Shown here in pieces: positions 39,119 to 47,835 of a stretch of 64,000 bases of DNA; the stretch's first letter is position 1; every line of letters begins with the position of its first letter. The stretch is taken from the NCBI RefSeq assembly GCF_013284055.1, contig NZ_CP054143.1:2666001-2730000 (forward strand), given 5' to 3'. A program made the translations under genes and the position numbers. The notes below the pieces were generated by a model. It did not search any database and was not told the DNA's origin. It was given only the letters and a program-made list of their open reading frames with translations. The stretch is from Deefgea piscis (GTDB lineage: Bacteria; Pseudomonadota; Gammaproteobacteria; Burkholderiales; Chitinibacteraceae).

Positions 39119-39937
39119 ATGGTTTTAGTCTGTAAAAATCACCCTAAAAACATAGGTAAGTGCTTGAAAAATATAAAAAATACACTGCGTATTGCTACAT
39201 ACAATATTCACAAAGGCATGTCACCGCTCAACCAGAATTTTGTACTGCATGGCGTGCGTCACGCCTTAAAAGCACTCGATCCAGATATTGTTTTTTTGCA
39301 GGAAGTACAGGGCCTGCACCATGATTTAGCTAAGAAAATCCATACTTGGCCGCGGGATGCACAGCATGTGTATTTGGCTGGCGATGCGCTGTTTTCTGCT
39401 TACGGTAGTAATGCCCATTATTTACTTGGGCATCACGGTAATGCTTTGTTGTCGCGGTTTCCAATTTTGCATCGCAGTAATCACGACTTAACTTTGCACC
39501 GGTTTGAGCAACGCGGTTTATTGTATTGTCAGCTGGATTTACCGCATTGGACACAGTCTTTGCATGCTTTTTGTGTGCATTTGAATTTACGCGCCTCGGA
39601 TCGGCGTAAGCAATTGCAACTGATGATTCGTGCCATTGCTGAGCAAGTGCCTGCAGATGCGCCGCTGGTGCTGGCGGGGGATTTTAACGATTGGCGCGGT
39701 GAAGTCAGCGAAGTGTTGCAATCTGAATTGGGCATGGATGAAGTTTTTCAGTCTTTGCACGGCGCGCATGCGCGTAGTTTTCCTGCCAGAATGCCGTTTT
39801 TTTCATTAGATCGTATTTATACCCGTGGTTTTACCATTGAATCGGCCGAGGTGTTGCAAGGCGCGCCTTGGCGCAGTTTGTCGGACCACGCGCCTTTATT
39901 GGCTACATTATCTTTGGCAGGTGCTCAAAAGGCATGA
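39119..39937 (+). CDS. YbhP-like EEP-family phosphodiesterase, chimeric across attR
   Basis: The 272-residue protein has the endonuclease/exonuclease/phosphatase motifs RIATYNIHKG, DIVFLQEV, GNALLSRFP, LAGDFNDW, LDRIYT and SDHAPL. The first ~30 codons come from the phage side of attR; the rest is host. ATG 39119 lacks a good Shine-Dalgarno. TTG 39164, after AGGTAAG, gives MKNIKNTLRIATYNIHKG, very like the severed host start, and may be the true one. As in enteric ybhP-clsB pairs it overlaps clsB (ATGA). A membrane-lipid role is inferred from context. Confidence 0.85.
   Translation: MVLVCKNHPKNIGKCLKNIKNTLRIATYNIHKGMSPLNQNFVLHGVRHALKALDPDIVFLQEVQGLHHDLAKKIHTWPRDAQHVYLAGDALFSAYGSNAHYLLGHHGNALLSRFPILHRSNHDLTLHRFEQRGLLYCQLDLPHWTQSLHAFCVHLNLRASDRRKQLQLMIRAIAEQVPADAPLVLAGDFNDWRGEVSEVLQSELGMDEVFQSLHGAHARSFPARMPFFSLDRIYTRGFTIESAEVLQGAPWRSLSDHAPLLATLSLAGAQKA
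39200..39210 (+). other. Prophage attachment site attR (core TACAATATTCA)
   Basis: Second copy of the 11-base core, inside the YNIH codons of the EEP gene. Host coding sequence continues to its right. Confidence 0.7.
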
Positions 39938-41094
39938 CGCAATACTTGGACGGACATCAGCTGACTTTATTGCGTGATGGCTTAGAGTTTTTCCCTGCGC
40001 TGCTGTCGGCGATTGACGCCGCGCAGTTTGAAATTCGCCTTGAAACGTATATTTTTGCGACCGATGACATCGGTCTTGCAGTTGCTCACGCCTTGATGGC
40101 CGCCGCTAAGCGCGGCGTTCGAGTCGGCTTATTACTGGATGGCTTTGGTGCCTATGCTTTTCCGGCAACGCTGCGCCAAGAGATGCAGGACGCCGGGGTG
40201 CAAGTATTGTTTTTCCGTCCCGAGGTGAGCCGTTTCGCGCTTAAGCGCTCACGTTTGCGGCGTTTGCATCGTAAATTATCTTGTATTGATGGCCAGCTGG
40301 CGTTTATCGGCGGGATCAATATCATCAGCGATGATGATGGTCCCGGCATGGCGCCGCGCTATGATTATGCCGTTGCCGTTAAAGGGCCGGTGGTGCTGGA
40401 TATTGAGCAGGCCTTGCTGCGTGAGTGGCAGTACACCGCATGGATGCAATTTAAAAAATCGATTTTTGCGCGCAGGCAATGGCCATTACCAGCGGTAGTC
40501 GGGGACGCTAAAGCGCGCCTGGTGGTGCGAGATAATGCGCGCAATCGACATGCGATCGAAAAAGCCTATTTGCAAGCGATTGAAGCGGCGCAATCCGAAA
40601 TCATGATTGCCAATGCGTATTTTTTGCCCGGTCTGCGTTTACGCCAAGCTTTAATGCGCGCTGCCAAGCGCGGGGTGAAGGTGGTATTGCTACTACAAGA
40701 CGAGCGCGATCATGCCTTGCTGCAATACGCCAGCTGGGCGTATTACCGTGATTTATTGCACGCCGGCGTTGAAATTTATCAATATAAAAGCGGCTTTATG
40801 CACGCCAAAGTGGCGGTGATTGATCACGCTTGGGCCACCGTTGGCTCAAGCAATATTGATCCATTTAGTTTGTTGCTGGCGCGCGAGGCGAATCTTGTGA
40901 TTGAAGATGCGTCTTTTGCGCAGCAGCTGCGATCTGATTTGCAATGCCGCTTGCAGCGTGATGCGGTGCTGATTTTGCCCGAGCATGTGCATCAAGCCAG
41001 TTATTTACGCCGCGCTGTGGTATGGACGTGTTACGGACTCGTTCGGCTGCTGCTCGGTGTTTCGGGCTACGGTGGCAGAAAATACCTTGAATAA
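39934..41094 (+). CDS. clsB: Cardiolipin synthase B
   Basis: ATG 39934 overlaps the ybhP-like stop; 386 residues. Two phospholipase-D motifs are intact: HRKLSCIDGQLAFIGGINI (~109-127) and MHAKVAVIDHAWATVGSSNI (~289-308). ClsB-type enzymes make cardiolipin or transfer phosphatidyl groups at the inner membrane. There is no N-terminal membrane anchor, but the C-terminus has a hydrophobic patch (VVWTCYGLVRLLLGV). Confidence 0.92.
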   Translation: MTQYLDGHQLTLLRDGLEFFPALLSAIDAAQFEIRLETYIFATDDIGLAVAHALMAAAKRGVRVGLLLDGFGAYAFPATLRQEMQDAGVQVLFFRPEVSRFALKRSRLRRLHRKLSCIDGQLAFIGGINIISDDDGPGMAPRYDYAVAVKGPVVLDIEQALLREWQYTAWMQFKKSIFARRQWPLPAVVGDAKARLVVRDNARNRHAIEKAYLQAIEAAQSEIMIANAYFLPGLRLRQALMRAAKRGVKVVLLLQDERDHALLQYASWAYYRDLLHAGVEIYQYKSGFMHAKVAVIDHAWATVGSSNIDPFSLLLAREANLVIEDASFAQQLRSDLQCRLQRDAVLILPEHVHQASYLRRAVVWTCYGLVRLLLGVSGYGGRKYLE

Positions 41095-41226
41095 CAGCGC
41101 GTTATTTGAGCAAAAATACCAAGTCAATTGGCATGGTTGGGTTTGGTGTGGGCTATATCGCTGAGTTGAGCGTTAAAGAAGCCGCGTGAAAGCCAAAGCA
41201 AGGTTTGAATTTTTCAGTAAACAGCG

Positions 41227-41255
41227 TTGGGCGTACTCGGTAGCTTTGGTAGAAT
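41227..41255 (+). promoter_or_regulatory. Predicted sigma-70 promoter of cysS
   Basis: TTGGGC (41227..41232) and TAGAAT (41250..41255) with a 17-base spacer, 30 bases before ATG 41285. Confidence 0.6.
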
Positions 41256-41284
41256 GACGGACTAAATCCAATTACGAGCCCTTT

Positions 41285-42676
41285 ATGATCACTTTGTACA
41301 ATACCTTGGCCCGCGAGAAGCAGGAATTTAAACCGATGACGCCCGGCATTGTGAACATGTATGTTTGCGGCATGACGGTTTACGATTATTGCCATATTGG
41401 CCATGCGCGGATGGTGGTGGTGTTTGACGTCATCACGCGTTGGTTTCGCGAGTCGGGTTACCAAGTGAATTATGTGCGTAATATCACTGATATTGATGAC
41501 AAAATCATTCGCCGTGCCGCTGAAAATGGCGAGTCGATTCATTCGCTTACCGAGCGCTTTATTGCCGCAATGAATGAAGATTTTGCTGCGCTGGGCATTA
41601 TTCGCCCAGATCATGAGCCACGTGCTACTGAGCATATTCATGGCATGCAGTCGATTATTGGGCAGTTGTTTGATCGTGGTTTAGCGTATTCGGCCCCTAA
41701 TGGCGATGTGTATTATTCGGTGCGTAAATTCCAAGGTTACGGCAAATTATCGCGTAAAAATTTAGATGATCAGCGTGCCGGTGAACGCGTTGATATTGAC
41801 GAAAACAAGCAAGATCCGGCGGATTTTGTGTTGTGGAAAAGCGCTAAAGCTGAAGAGCCTAACGAAGTGAAGTGGGCTTCACCGTGGGGTAGCGGTCGTC
41901 CCGGCTGGCATATTGAATGCTCAGCAATGAGTTGCCACCATTTGGGCGAGCAGTTTGATATTCATGGTGGTGGTGAGGATTTACAGTTTCCGCATCATGA
42001 AAATGAAATCGCCCAATCGGAGGGCGCGCACGGCCATCCGTATGTGAATTACTGGCTGCATAATGGCTTTATCAATGTTGATAATGAAAAAATGTCGAAA
42101 AGCCTCGGTAATTTTTTCATTATTCGTGACGTTTTAGCGCAGTACGATGCGGAAGTTTTGCGCTTCTTTATTTTGCGCGCGCATTATCGCAGCCCACTCA
42201 ATTACAGCGACGCGCATTTGGACGATGCTAAAAATGCCTTAACGCGGTTATACACCACGTTAAAGTCGATTCCTGCTCAAACCGTGGCCATCGATTGGTC
42301 ACTCCCGATGGCGGCGCGCTTTAAAGCGGCGATGGATGATGATTTTGCCACCACCGAAGCGGTGGCAGTGTTGTTTGAATTGGCCTTGCAAGCCAATAAA
42401 CACGGCGTCACTGAGCAAGGTATTGCTGCGGCGAGTCTATTAAAAGCCTTGGCCAATGTACTGGGTTTATTGCAGCGCGATCCAGAGGCGTATTTGCAAG
42501 CGGGTAGTCGTGATAACGCTTGGCAAGCTGAGCAAATCGAAGCGGCAATCGCTGCGCGCAAAGCGGCGCGGGCGGCAAAAAACTGGGCTGAGTCCGATCG
42601 AATTCGGGATGAATTGGCCGCAGCCGGGATTGTGCTGGAAGATACGGCGCAAGGTACTGGCTGGCGTCGAGAGTAA
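41285..42676 (+). CDS. cysS: Cysteinyl-tRNA synthetase
   Basis: The 463-residue class I synthetase has the HIGH motif ([11 protein letters not shown], ~32-42), the KMSKS motif ([11 protein letters not shown]), and the zinc-binding [15 protein letters not shown] with [12 protein letters not shown]. It charges tRNA-Cys in the cytoplasm. Its own promoter and terminator mark a single-gene unit. Confidence 0.97.
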   Translation: MITLYNTLAREKQEFKPMTPGIVNMYVCGMTVYDYCHIGHARMVVVFDVITRWFRESGYQVNYVRNITDIDDKIIRRAAENGESIHSLTERFIAAMNEDFAALGIIRPDHEPRATEHIHGMQSIIGQLFDRGLAYSAPNGDVYYSVRKFQGYGKLSRKNLDDQRAGERVDIDENKQDPADFVLWKSAKAEEPNEVKWASPWGSGRPGWHIECSAMSCHHLGEQFDIHGGGEDLQFPHHENEIAQSEGAHGHPYVNYWLHNGFINVDNEKMSKSLGNFFIIRDVLAQYDAEVLRFFILRAHYRSPLNYSDAHLDDAKNALTRLYTTLKSIPAQTVAIDWSLPMAARFKAAMDDDFATTEAVAVLFELALQANKHGVTEQGIAAASLLKALANVLGLLQRDPEAYLQAGSRDNAWQAEQIEAAIAARKAARAAKNWAESDRIRDELAAAGIVLEDTAQGTGWRRE

Positions 42677-42737
42677 TCACGGCTAGGGCTGGCGCGGCGA
42701 CATGATCGAATCAGCCCATCAACAGATTTAAAGTGAT

Positions 42738-42772
42738 TGATCGCTAGGTAACACTTGGCGATCATTTTTTTT
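42738..42772 (+). terminator. Terminator of cysS
   Basis: TGATCGC / GCGATCA stem with eight T following. Confidence 0.85.
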
Positions 42773-42893
42773 GCGAAGGTTTTTTCAAGAAATCGCGGCT
42801 AGGCGGCCTGTGCATCGATCGGTGAGTGCGGGTCCTGCCGGATGGCGGACTTGAATCAATGACGCAACACCCATTTTGAGGACTCTATTGATC

Positions 42894-44711
42894 ATGAGCA
42901 TCCAATACAAAATTACGCCCCACCATATTGCCGCGCATTTGTTTGCGGTTGAGCTGACGATTGAGCAGCCTGATGCGGTAGGGCAGATCGTGCATTTGCC
43001 AAGTTGGATTCCGGGGAGTTATTTGCTACGCGAATTTGCCAAACATATCGTTAGTATTGAGGCCGAATCAGCCGGCGTGCGCGTGCCGCTAACGAAGTTA
43101 GACAAATCGAGCTGGCAAGCGGCAGCAGTCGCAGCGCCGTTGCGGGTAAGGTATCAGGTATATGCCTTTGATTTATCGGTGCGCGGTGCGTATTTGGATC
43201 ATGAGCGGGGCTTTTTTAATGGCACCAGCGTTTTCTTGGCGGTGGCCGGTCAAGAAGATCAACCTTGCGGTTTAACTATTGTTCCGAGCCAGAACGATAC
43301 TTGGAAAGTAGCCACCAGCCTGCCAGTGCAGCAGGTCGATGCCGCTGGTTTTGGTCAGTATCTGGCGCAAAACTATGATGATTTAATCGATCATCCGGTT
43401 GAAATGAGTGATTTTTCTCAAATTGAGTTTATGGCTGCTGGCGTGCCGCATCGCATCGTGATTGCCGGTCGGCATCAAGCTGATTTGCCGCGGTTGGCGC
43501 AGGACTTACAAAAAATCTGTGAGTATCAAATTCAATTTTTTGGCACACCGGCGCCATTTAAAGATTATTTGTTTCTGACTCTGGCGGTGGGCGAGGGCTA
43601 CGGCGGCTTAGAGCATCGCGCATCGACGGCTTTAATTTGCAATCGCAGTGACTTGCCTCGTGCGTATGAAGCTGAAGTGAAATCGGGCTATCGTCAATTT
43701 TTGGGTTTGTGCAGCCATGAATATTTTCATAGCTGGAATGTGAAGCGCATTAAGCCCGCGGCGTATGCGCCGTATGATTTAAGCCAAGAGAATTATTCGC
43801 GGCTGTTGTGGGCGTTTGAGGGCATTACATCGTATTACGATGATTTATGTTTGCTGCGCGCGGGGCTGATTACGGAGCAGGCCTATTTGGATTTATTGTC
43901 ACAAACCATAACCAGTGTAGAGCGGGGGTATGGCCGTCTAGTGCAGAATCTAGAAGACGCCAGCTTTGATACCTGGATTAAGTATTATCGACAAGATGAA
44001 AATAGCCCCAATGCGCTGGTGAGCTATTACACCAAAGGTGCGCTATTTGCATTGTGTTTGGATTTAACGATACGCCAAGCCACCCAGCAGCAAAAATCGT
44101 TGGATGATGTGATGCGTGCATTGTGGAAAGAGTATGGCTCGACTTTCGAGGCCACAGGACGAGGAATTGCCGAAACCGAGTGGGAAGCTTTGGCCCAACG
44201 GGTGACGGGCGTTGATTTGTCCGATTTATTTGAATTAGGCTTACGTTCAACTGCGCCGCTGCCACTGCAAGATTTGCTCGCCGATTTAGATATCGTATGG
44301 CAACAAAGGGCCGCCGATTCGGCGCAAGATCGAGGTGGCTGGGTAGCACAAGCAGCCGCGCCCAAGTTGAGTTTGGGTGTGAAGAGCGCAAGTGATGCCA
44401 TGGGCGTGAAGTTGCTCAATGTGATGACAGCGGGTGCCGCAGAACAAGCGGGCTTGGCCGCAGGAGACGTGTTGGTGGCGATTGATGGCTTGCGAGTGAC
44501 TACCAGTCAACTTGACGCCATGCTAGCGACTGCGGCGCAAGGCGCCGAGTTGCCGGTGCGCTCGCTTGCAGTGCATGCGTTTCGCCGTGATGTGCTGTTT
44601 AGCTGCCAAGTAACGCCACAATGGGCGGCTTTGGATACCATTGGTTTACAGCCAAACCCAGTGGAAAACCTTGATAAATCGAAAGCTAGAAGAAAGTGGT
44701 TGATTGGATAG
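42894..44711 (+). CDS. M61 family metallopeptidase with PDZ domain
   Basis: The 605-residue protein has an N-terminal beta domain (YKITPHHIAAHLFAVELTIE, LPSWIPGSYLLREFAKHI), the zinc site CSHEYFHSWNVKRIKP (HEXXH) with ENYSRLLWAFEGITSYYDDL, and a C-terminal PDZ domain (EQAGLAAGDVLVAIDGLRVT). M61 enzymes are glycyl aminopeptidase-like proteases. No signal peptide is apparent. TTG 42888, better spaced from GAGG, is an alternative start. Confidence 0.92.
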   Translation: MSIQYKITPHHIAAHLFAVELTIEQPDAVGQIVHLPSWIPGSYLLREFAKHIVSIEAESAGVRVPLTKLDKSSWQAAAVAAPLRVRYQVYAFDLSVRGAYLDHERGFFNGTSVFLAVAGQEDQPCGLTIVPSQNDTWKVATSLPVQQVDAAGFGQYLAQNYDDLIDHPVEMSDFSQIEFMAAGVPHRIVIAGRHQADLPRLAQDLQKICEYQIQFFGTPAPFKDYLFLTLAVGEGYGGLEHRASTALICNRSDLPRAYEAEVKSGYRQFLGLCSHEYFHSWNVKRIKPAAYAPYDLSQENYSRLLWAFEGITSYYDDLCLLRAGLITEQAYLDLLSQTITSVERGYGRLVQNLEDASFDTWIKYYRQDENSPNALVSYYTKGALFALCLDLTIRQATQQQKSLDDVMRALWKEYGSTFEATGRGIAETEWEALAQRVTGVDLSDLFELGLRSTAPLPLQDLLADLDIVWQQRAADSAQDRGGWVAQAAAPKLSLGVKSASDAMGVKLLNVMTAGAAEQAGLAAGDVLVAIDGLRVTTSQLDAMLATAAQGAELPVRSLAVHAFRRDVLFSCQVTPQWAALDTIGLQPNPVENLDKSKARRKWLIG

Positions 44712-44796
44712 ATTTCGCATAACTTTCTTTGCGCGCTGCAGCAAATCGGTCTATTAATTAAACTCGATGAATGTAAATTGAGTTTGAGGCGCCATT

Positions 44797-46938
44797 TTGG
44801 ACTTTCGCACAAGACTGATTAATCAATTTAGGGGGGCAAGAACCAAGGTTCTATTGGTTTTGCTGTTGCTAAATTTGTTAATTTCTATGGCTTTGTCTGC
44901 GGCGCTGTATGTGTTTTTAAATACAGCCTTAATTGCCGAGCTGGATGGTCGTTTATTGACTGCAGCGCGAGCTATCCCTTTTGTCTTGCCCGAAGATTAT
45001 CTGGATCGCGCTCTTAGCGGTCGAACGATTTCTAGTGCCGATTATGAACGCAATGTACTGCAGTTAAATCGCTATGCCGAGCAAGTTGGCGTGCGTTATT
45101 TATACGTCTTAGCGATGGAGCAAGGTCAGGTGCGTTATCTAGCAGACAGCGCCAGTCCGGCCGAAGTCAAAGCCGGGCGTTATGGACATTTTTTGCAGTC
45201 CTATACCGATCAAGAGTTGCGATTTAAGGTCGCGCTAGATAGTGGTAAAACTTATTTTGGTGAGGTGAGGGATGAATATGGCGTTTTTCGCTCAACCGCC
45301 ATGGCGCTACCTCGCAAGGGTGGCGGGTTTTATGTTTTAGCTGCAGATATCTCGATGCAATCGGTCATGGCGCAGCAAAATCAGCTTAAAGTTCAGGCTG
45401 CTTTGTGTTGTTTAGTGCTGTTTTTAATGGGTGCCGGTGTGGCATCTATTTTGGCAAATAAAATGACCGCACCATTGCGGCGATTTTCTTTGGCGGTGCG
45501 CCGTTTTGCCGCAGGTGAATTTGATGTCCGCATGCCAATTCATCGGCATGATGAATTAGGTAGCTTGGCTTCGGCATTTAATGCCATGGGCGATGCGATT
45601 TCAGCGCGCGAGCATTTATTACGCCAGTTAGCATTTACTGATCGATTAACTGGCTTGCCCAATCGCGTGAAGTTTGCTGAAGCCTTAACTGTGGTGCTCA
45701 GTAAAAACCCATTGTGGCTTGCAGTGGCGATGATTGATTTGGCTGACTTTCGTTATGTCAATGATGCATTTGGTTTTGAAGCGGGTGACCGTGCTTTATG
45801 CATTATCGCCGACCGATTTTCTTTGCTGCAAGCTAACCCCGTTCGGTTGGTCGGGCGAGTGTCGGGCAATGTGTTTGCCTTATTGCTATCGGCGGAGAAT
45901 GAATCGCAAGTTCAGCTGCAAATGCGGCAAATCGAAGAAGCCCTATCGGCGTCGCTGTTATTGGGCGAGCAAAAAATTCATATTGCGATCCGATCGGGGA
46001 TTGCCATCTTTCCACAGCATGCTAATACCGCAGAAGGCTTGTTGCGTCATGCTGAAGTGGCGATGTTCTTTGCCAAATTGAATCGAGAAGGCAGTGTTTT
46101 ATATGACCCTTCGCGAGAAGAAAATCGTTTAAATCAATTTACGCTGTTGGGTGATTTACGAGAAGCCTTGCAAGAGAATCATTTAGTGGTGTATTACCAA
46201 CCCAAAATTAATGTGGCCACTGGGCAGGTCAATGCCGCTGAAGCATTGGTGCGTTGGCAGCATCCGAATCGTGGTTGGATTTCTCCAGGGTTGTTTATTC
46301 CATTTGCGGAAAAAACCGGGAAACTACGCGGCATTACTGAATGGGTGCTGCACGAAGTATTGCGTCAGCAAGTCGCTTGGCAGCAAACCGGACTGCGCTT
46401 ACTGATTTCAGTGAATGTGGGGGTGAGTGATGTCGAGGATGTGCAATTTGTCGATTTTGTTGAAGCGCAACTGCTTAAGGCGGGAGACGCGGCTAATCTT
46501 TGCCTAGAAATCACCGAAACTGGCGTCATGCATAAGCCCGATGTGATGCTGCAAAATCTCGCTCGCCTACGCTGCCTTGGCGTGCGGCTATCGATTGATG
46601 ATTTTGGTACCGGATATTCGTCCTTTGCCTATTTGGCCAAAATGCCGGTGAATGAATTAAAGATTGACCAAGTGTTTGTGATGTCGATGAATAGCACGTT
46701 TGAGAGTGTGTCTATCGTTCGCTCCATGATTGAAATCGGCCACATATTGGGTCTAAAAGTCGTTGCCGAAGGGGTGGAAACCATTGCGATCTGGCAGGCG
46801 CTGGCGGTGATGGGCTGCGATGAAGTGCAAGGCTATTTAATCGCCGAGCCCATGAGTAGCGCCGCTTTGGTGGCGTGGTTGGATAAAGCATCACACTTGC
46901 CTGCTGAGTTAACGCCGCCGAGTATGTCAAACTTTTAA
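44797..46938 (+). CDS. Membrane c-di-GMP protein: HAMP, degenerate GGDEF, intact EAL
   Basis: The TTG start (GAGG eight bases upstream) begins a 713-residue protein. A transmembrane helix (~19-47), a periplasmic sensor, a second helix (~200-225), HAMP and GGDEF-type domain (~280-435) are followed by EAL (~450-700). The GGDEF signature is replaced by RVSGNVFALLL, so cyclase activity is unlikely. EAL residues are present: EALVRW, SVNV, LEITETG, SIDDFGTGYSS, LKIDQ, EGVET. It is probably a c-di-GMP phosphodiesterase. Confidence 0.9.
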   Translation: MDFRTRLINQFRGARTKVLLVLLLLNLLISMALSAALYVFLNTALIAELDGRLLTAARAIPFVLPEDYLDRALSGRTISSADYERNVLQLNRYAEQVGVRYLYVLAMEQGQVRYLADSASPAEVKAGRYGHFLQSYTDQELRFKVALDSGKTYFGEVRDEYGVFRSTAMALPRKGGGFYVLAADISMQSVMAQQNQLKVQAALCCLVLFLMGAGVASILANKMTAPLRRFSLAVRRFAAGEFDVRMPIHRHDELGSLASAFNAMGDAISAREHLLRQLAFTDRLTGLPNRVKFAEALTVVLSKNPLWLAVAMIDLADFRYVNDAFGFEAGDRALCIIADRFSLLQANPVRLVGRVSGNVFALLLSAENESQVQLQMRQIEEALSASLLLGEQKIHIAIRSGIAIFPQHANTAEGLLRHAEVAMFFAKLNREGSVLYDPSREENRLNQFTLLGDLREALQENHLVVYYQPKINVATGQVNAAEALVRWQHPNRGWISPGLFIPFAEKTGKLRGITEWVLHEVLRQQVAWQQTGLRLLISVNVGVSDVEDVQFVDFVEAQLLKAGDAANLCLEITETGVMHKPDVMLQNLARLRCLGVRLSIDDFGTGYSSFAYLAKMPVNELKIDQVFVMSMNSTFESVSIVRSMIEIGHILGLKVVAEGVETIAIWQALAVMGCDEVQGYLIAEPMSSAALVAWLDKASHLPAELTPPSMSNF

Positions 46939-47717
46939 ACGCCTTGGCGCAGTAAGAAGTGGGCGGTGACGATGCCAGCATCCCAAGTCATTTGGCTAAG
47001 ATCGTTGATCGCTTGTTCTGGTGAAATACGATAAAAAGCGGCGACTTCGCCATCTTGGTTGTGCGGTATAAAATCTGCTGGCAACGCCAAATCAAAGCAA
47101 TACAATAGCTCGCGGTGAGTGCCATCAATTTCATTGCGTTGCATGAGGATGGTTTCTTGCAACACCAGCGCGGTGCTGAATTGGGCATTCAAGCCCGCTT
47201 CTTCAAATAATTCACGGATTGCACAATCTTTAGGGTCTTCACCAAGGGGTATGCCGCCAGCGGCTACATTGTCTAATCGGTCGGGGTCAATACTCTTGGT
47301 TTTTGCACGCCGTGCAATGCATAGGCTGCCATCAGGGTAGTAACCATTGATGTGCACTGCGCGGCTGAGTAGGCCAAATCGGCGAAAGGCGGCGCGCTCT
47401 AATGCCAATACAGGCTGAGTAAAATCGTTAGCCGCAATCAAACTCGGGGCGTATACCCCGTATTGTTCATTCCGCCATCCTTGAATTAAGCCTTGCTGCT
47501 GCAAGAGCTTGGCGGCCTTGTGCATGGCTTGTGCGGGCTGCGGGCTGTCAAGATAGAGTGTTTGCTGGTTTATTTTCCAGTCTTGAGTCTGACTACATAA
47601 TATCGATGCGATTTCCGGCCCAACCCAGCCAAGCTGATTGCTACCGAAATAAAAAGGCAGTAATCCCGCAGGATTAAACACCGGTTGTTGCGCAAGGTAG
47701 TGGGCGATCGTTGGCAT
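46935..47717 (-). CDS. Nudix hydrolase, DUF4743/TPK-related type
   Basis: The 260-residue protein has a full Nudix box GGIPLGEDPKDCAIRELFEE-AGL (~157-180, split here) and a N-terminal DUF4743-like region of Nudix proteins related to thiamine pyrophosphokinase N-domains (FYFGSNQLGWVGPEIASILC). It probably cleaves a nucleoside-diphosphate-type substrate. The 3' end overlaps that of the EAL gene by four bases, tail to tail. Confidence 0.88.
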   Translation of the reverse strand: MPTIAHYLAQQPVFNPAGLLPFYFGSNQLGWVGPEIASILCSQTQDWKINQQTLYLDSPQPAQAMHKAAKLLQQQGLIQGWRNEQYGVYAPSLIAANDFTQPVLALERAAFRRFGLLSRAVHINGYYPDGSLCIARRAKTKSIDPDRLDNVAAGGIPLGEDPKDCAIRELFEEAGLNAQFSTALVLQETILMQRNEIDGTHRELLYCFDLALPADFIPHNQDGEVAAFYRISPEQAINDLSQMTWDAGIVTAHFLLRQGV

Positions 47718-47835
47718 CTTGAGCTCTAAAAATTAAATTTAACGATGTAGGTGAAATATCTAGCCGATCGATGATCGGTAGTGCCGCAGGATACGCTACA
47801 ATTTGGGCGTAAAACTGGACCCTACGGAGCATATA

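Larger units (their letters stand above)
2042..39210. mobile_element. Complete lambda-like siphophage prophage, 37.2 kb
   Basis: The element is bounded by an 11-base core repeat inside a ybhP-like gene. It contains, in order, integrase and excisionase, leftward early genes, cI/cro immunity region, primase, terminase, head, tail, holin-endolysin-spanin and a distal metallophosphoesterase. All modules needed for a long-tailed non-contractile phage appear present with no obvious frameshift in essential genes, so it may be inducible. Terminase GpA, gpW-like, lambda-type portal and a gpG/gpT-style frameshift place the morphogenesis genes near lambda. Confidence 0.93.
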
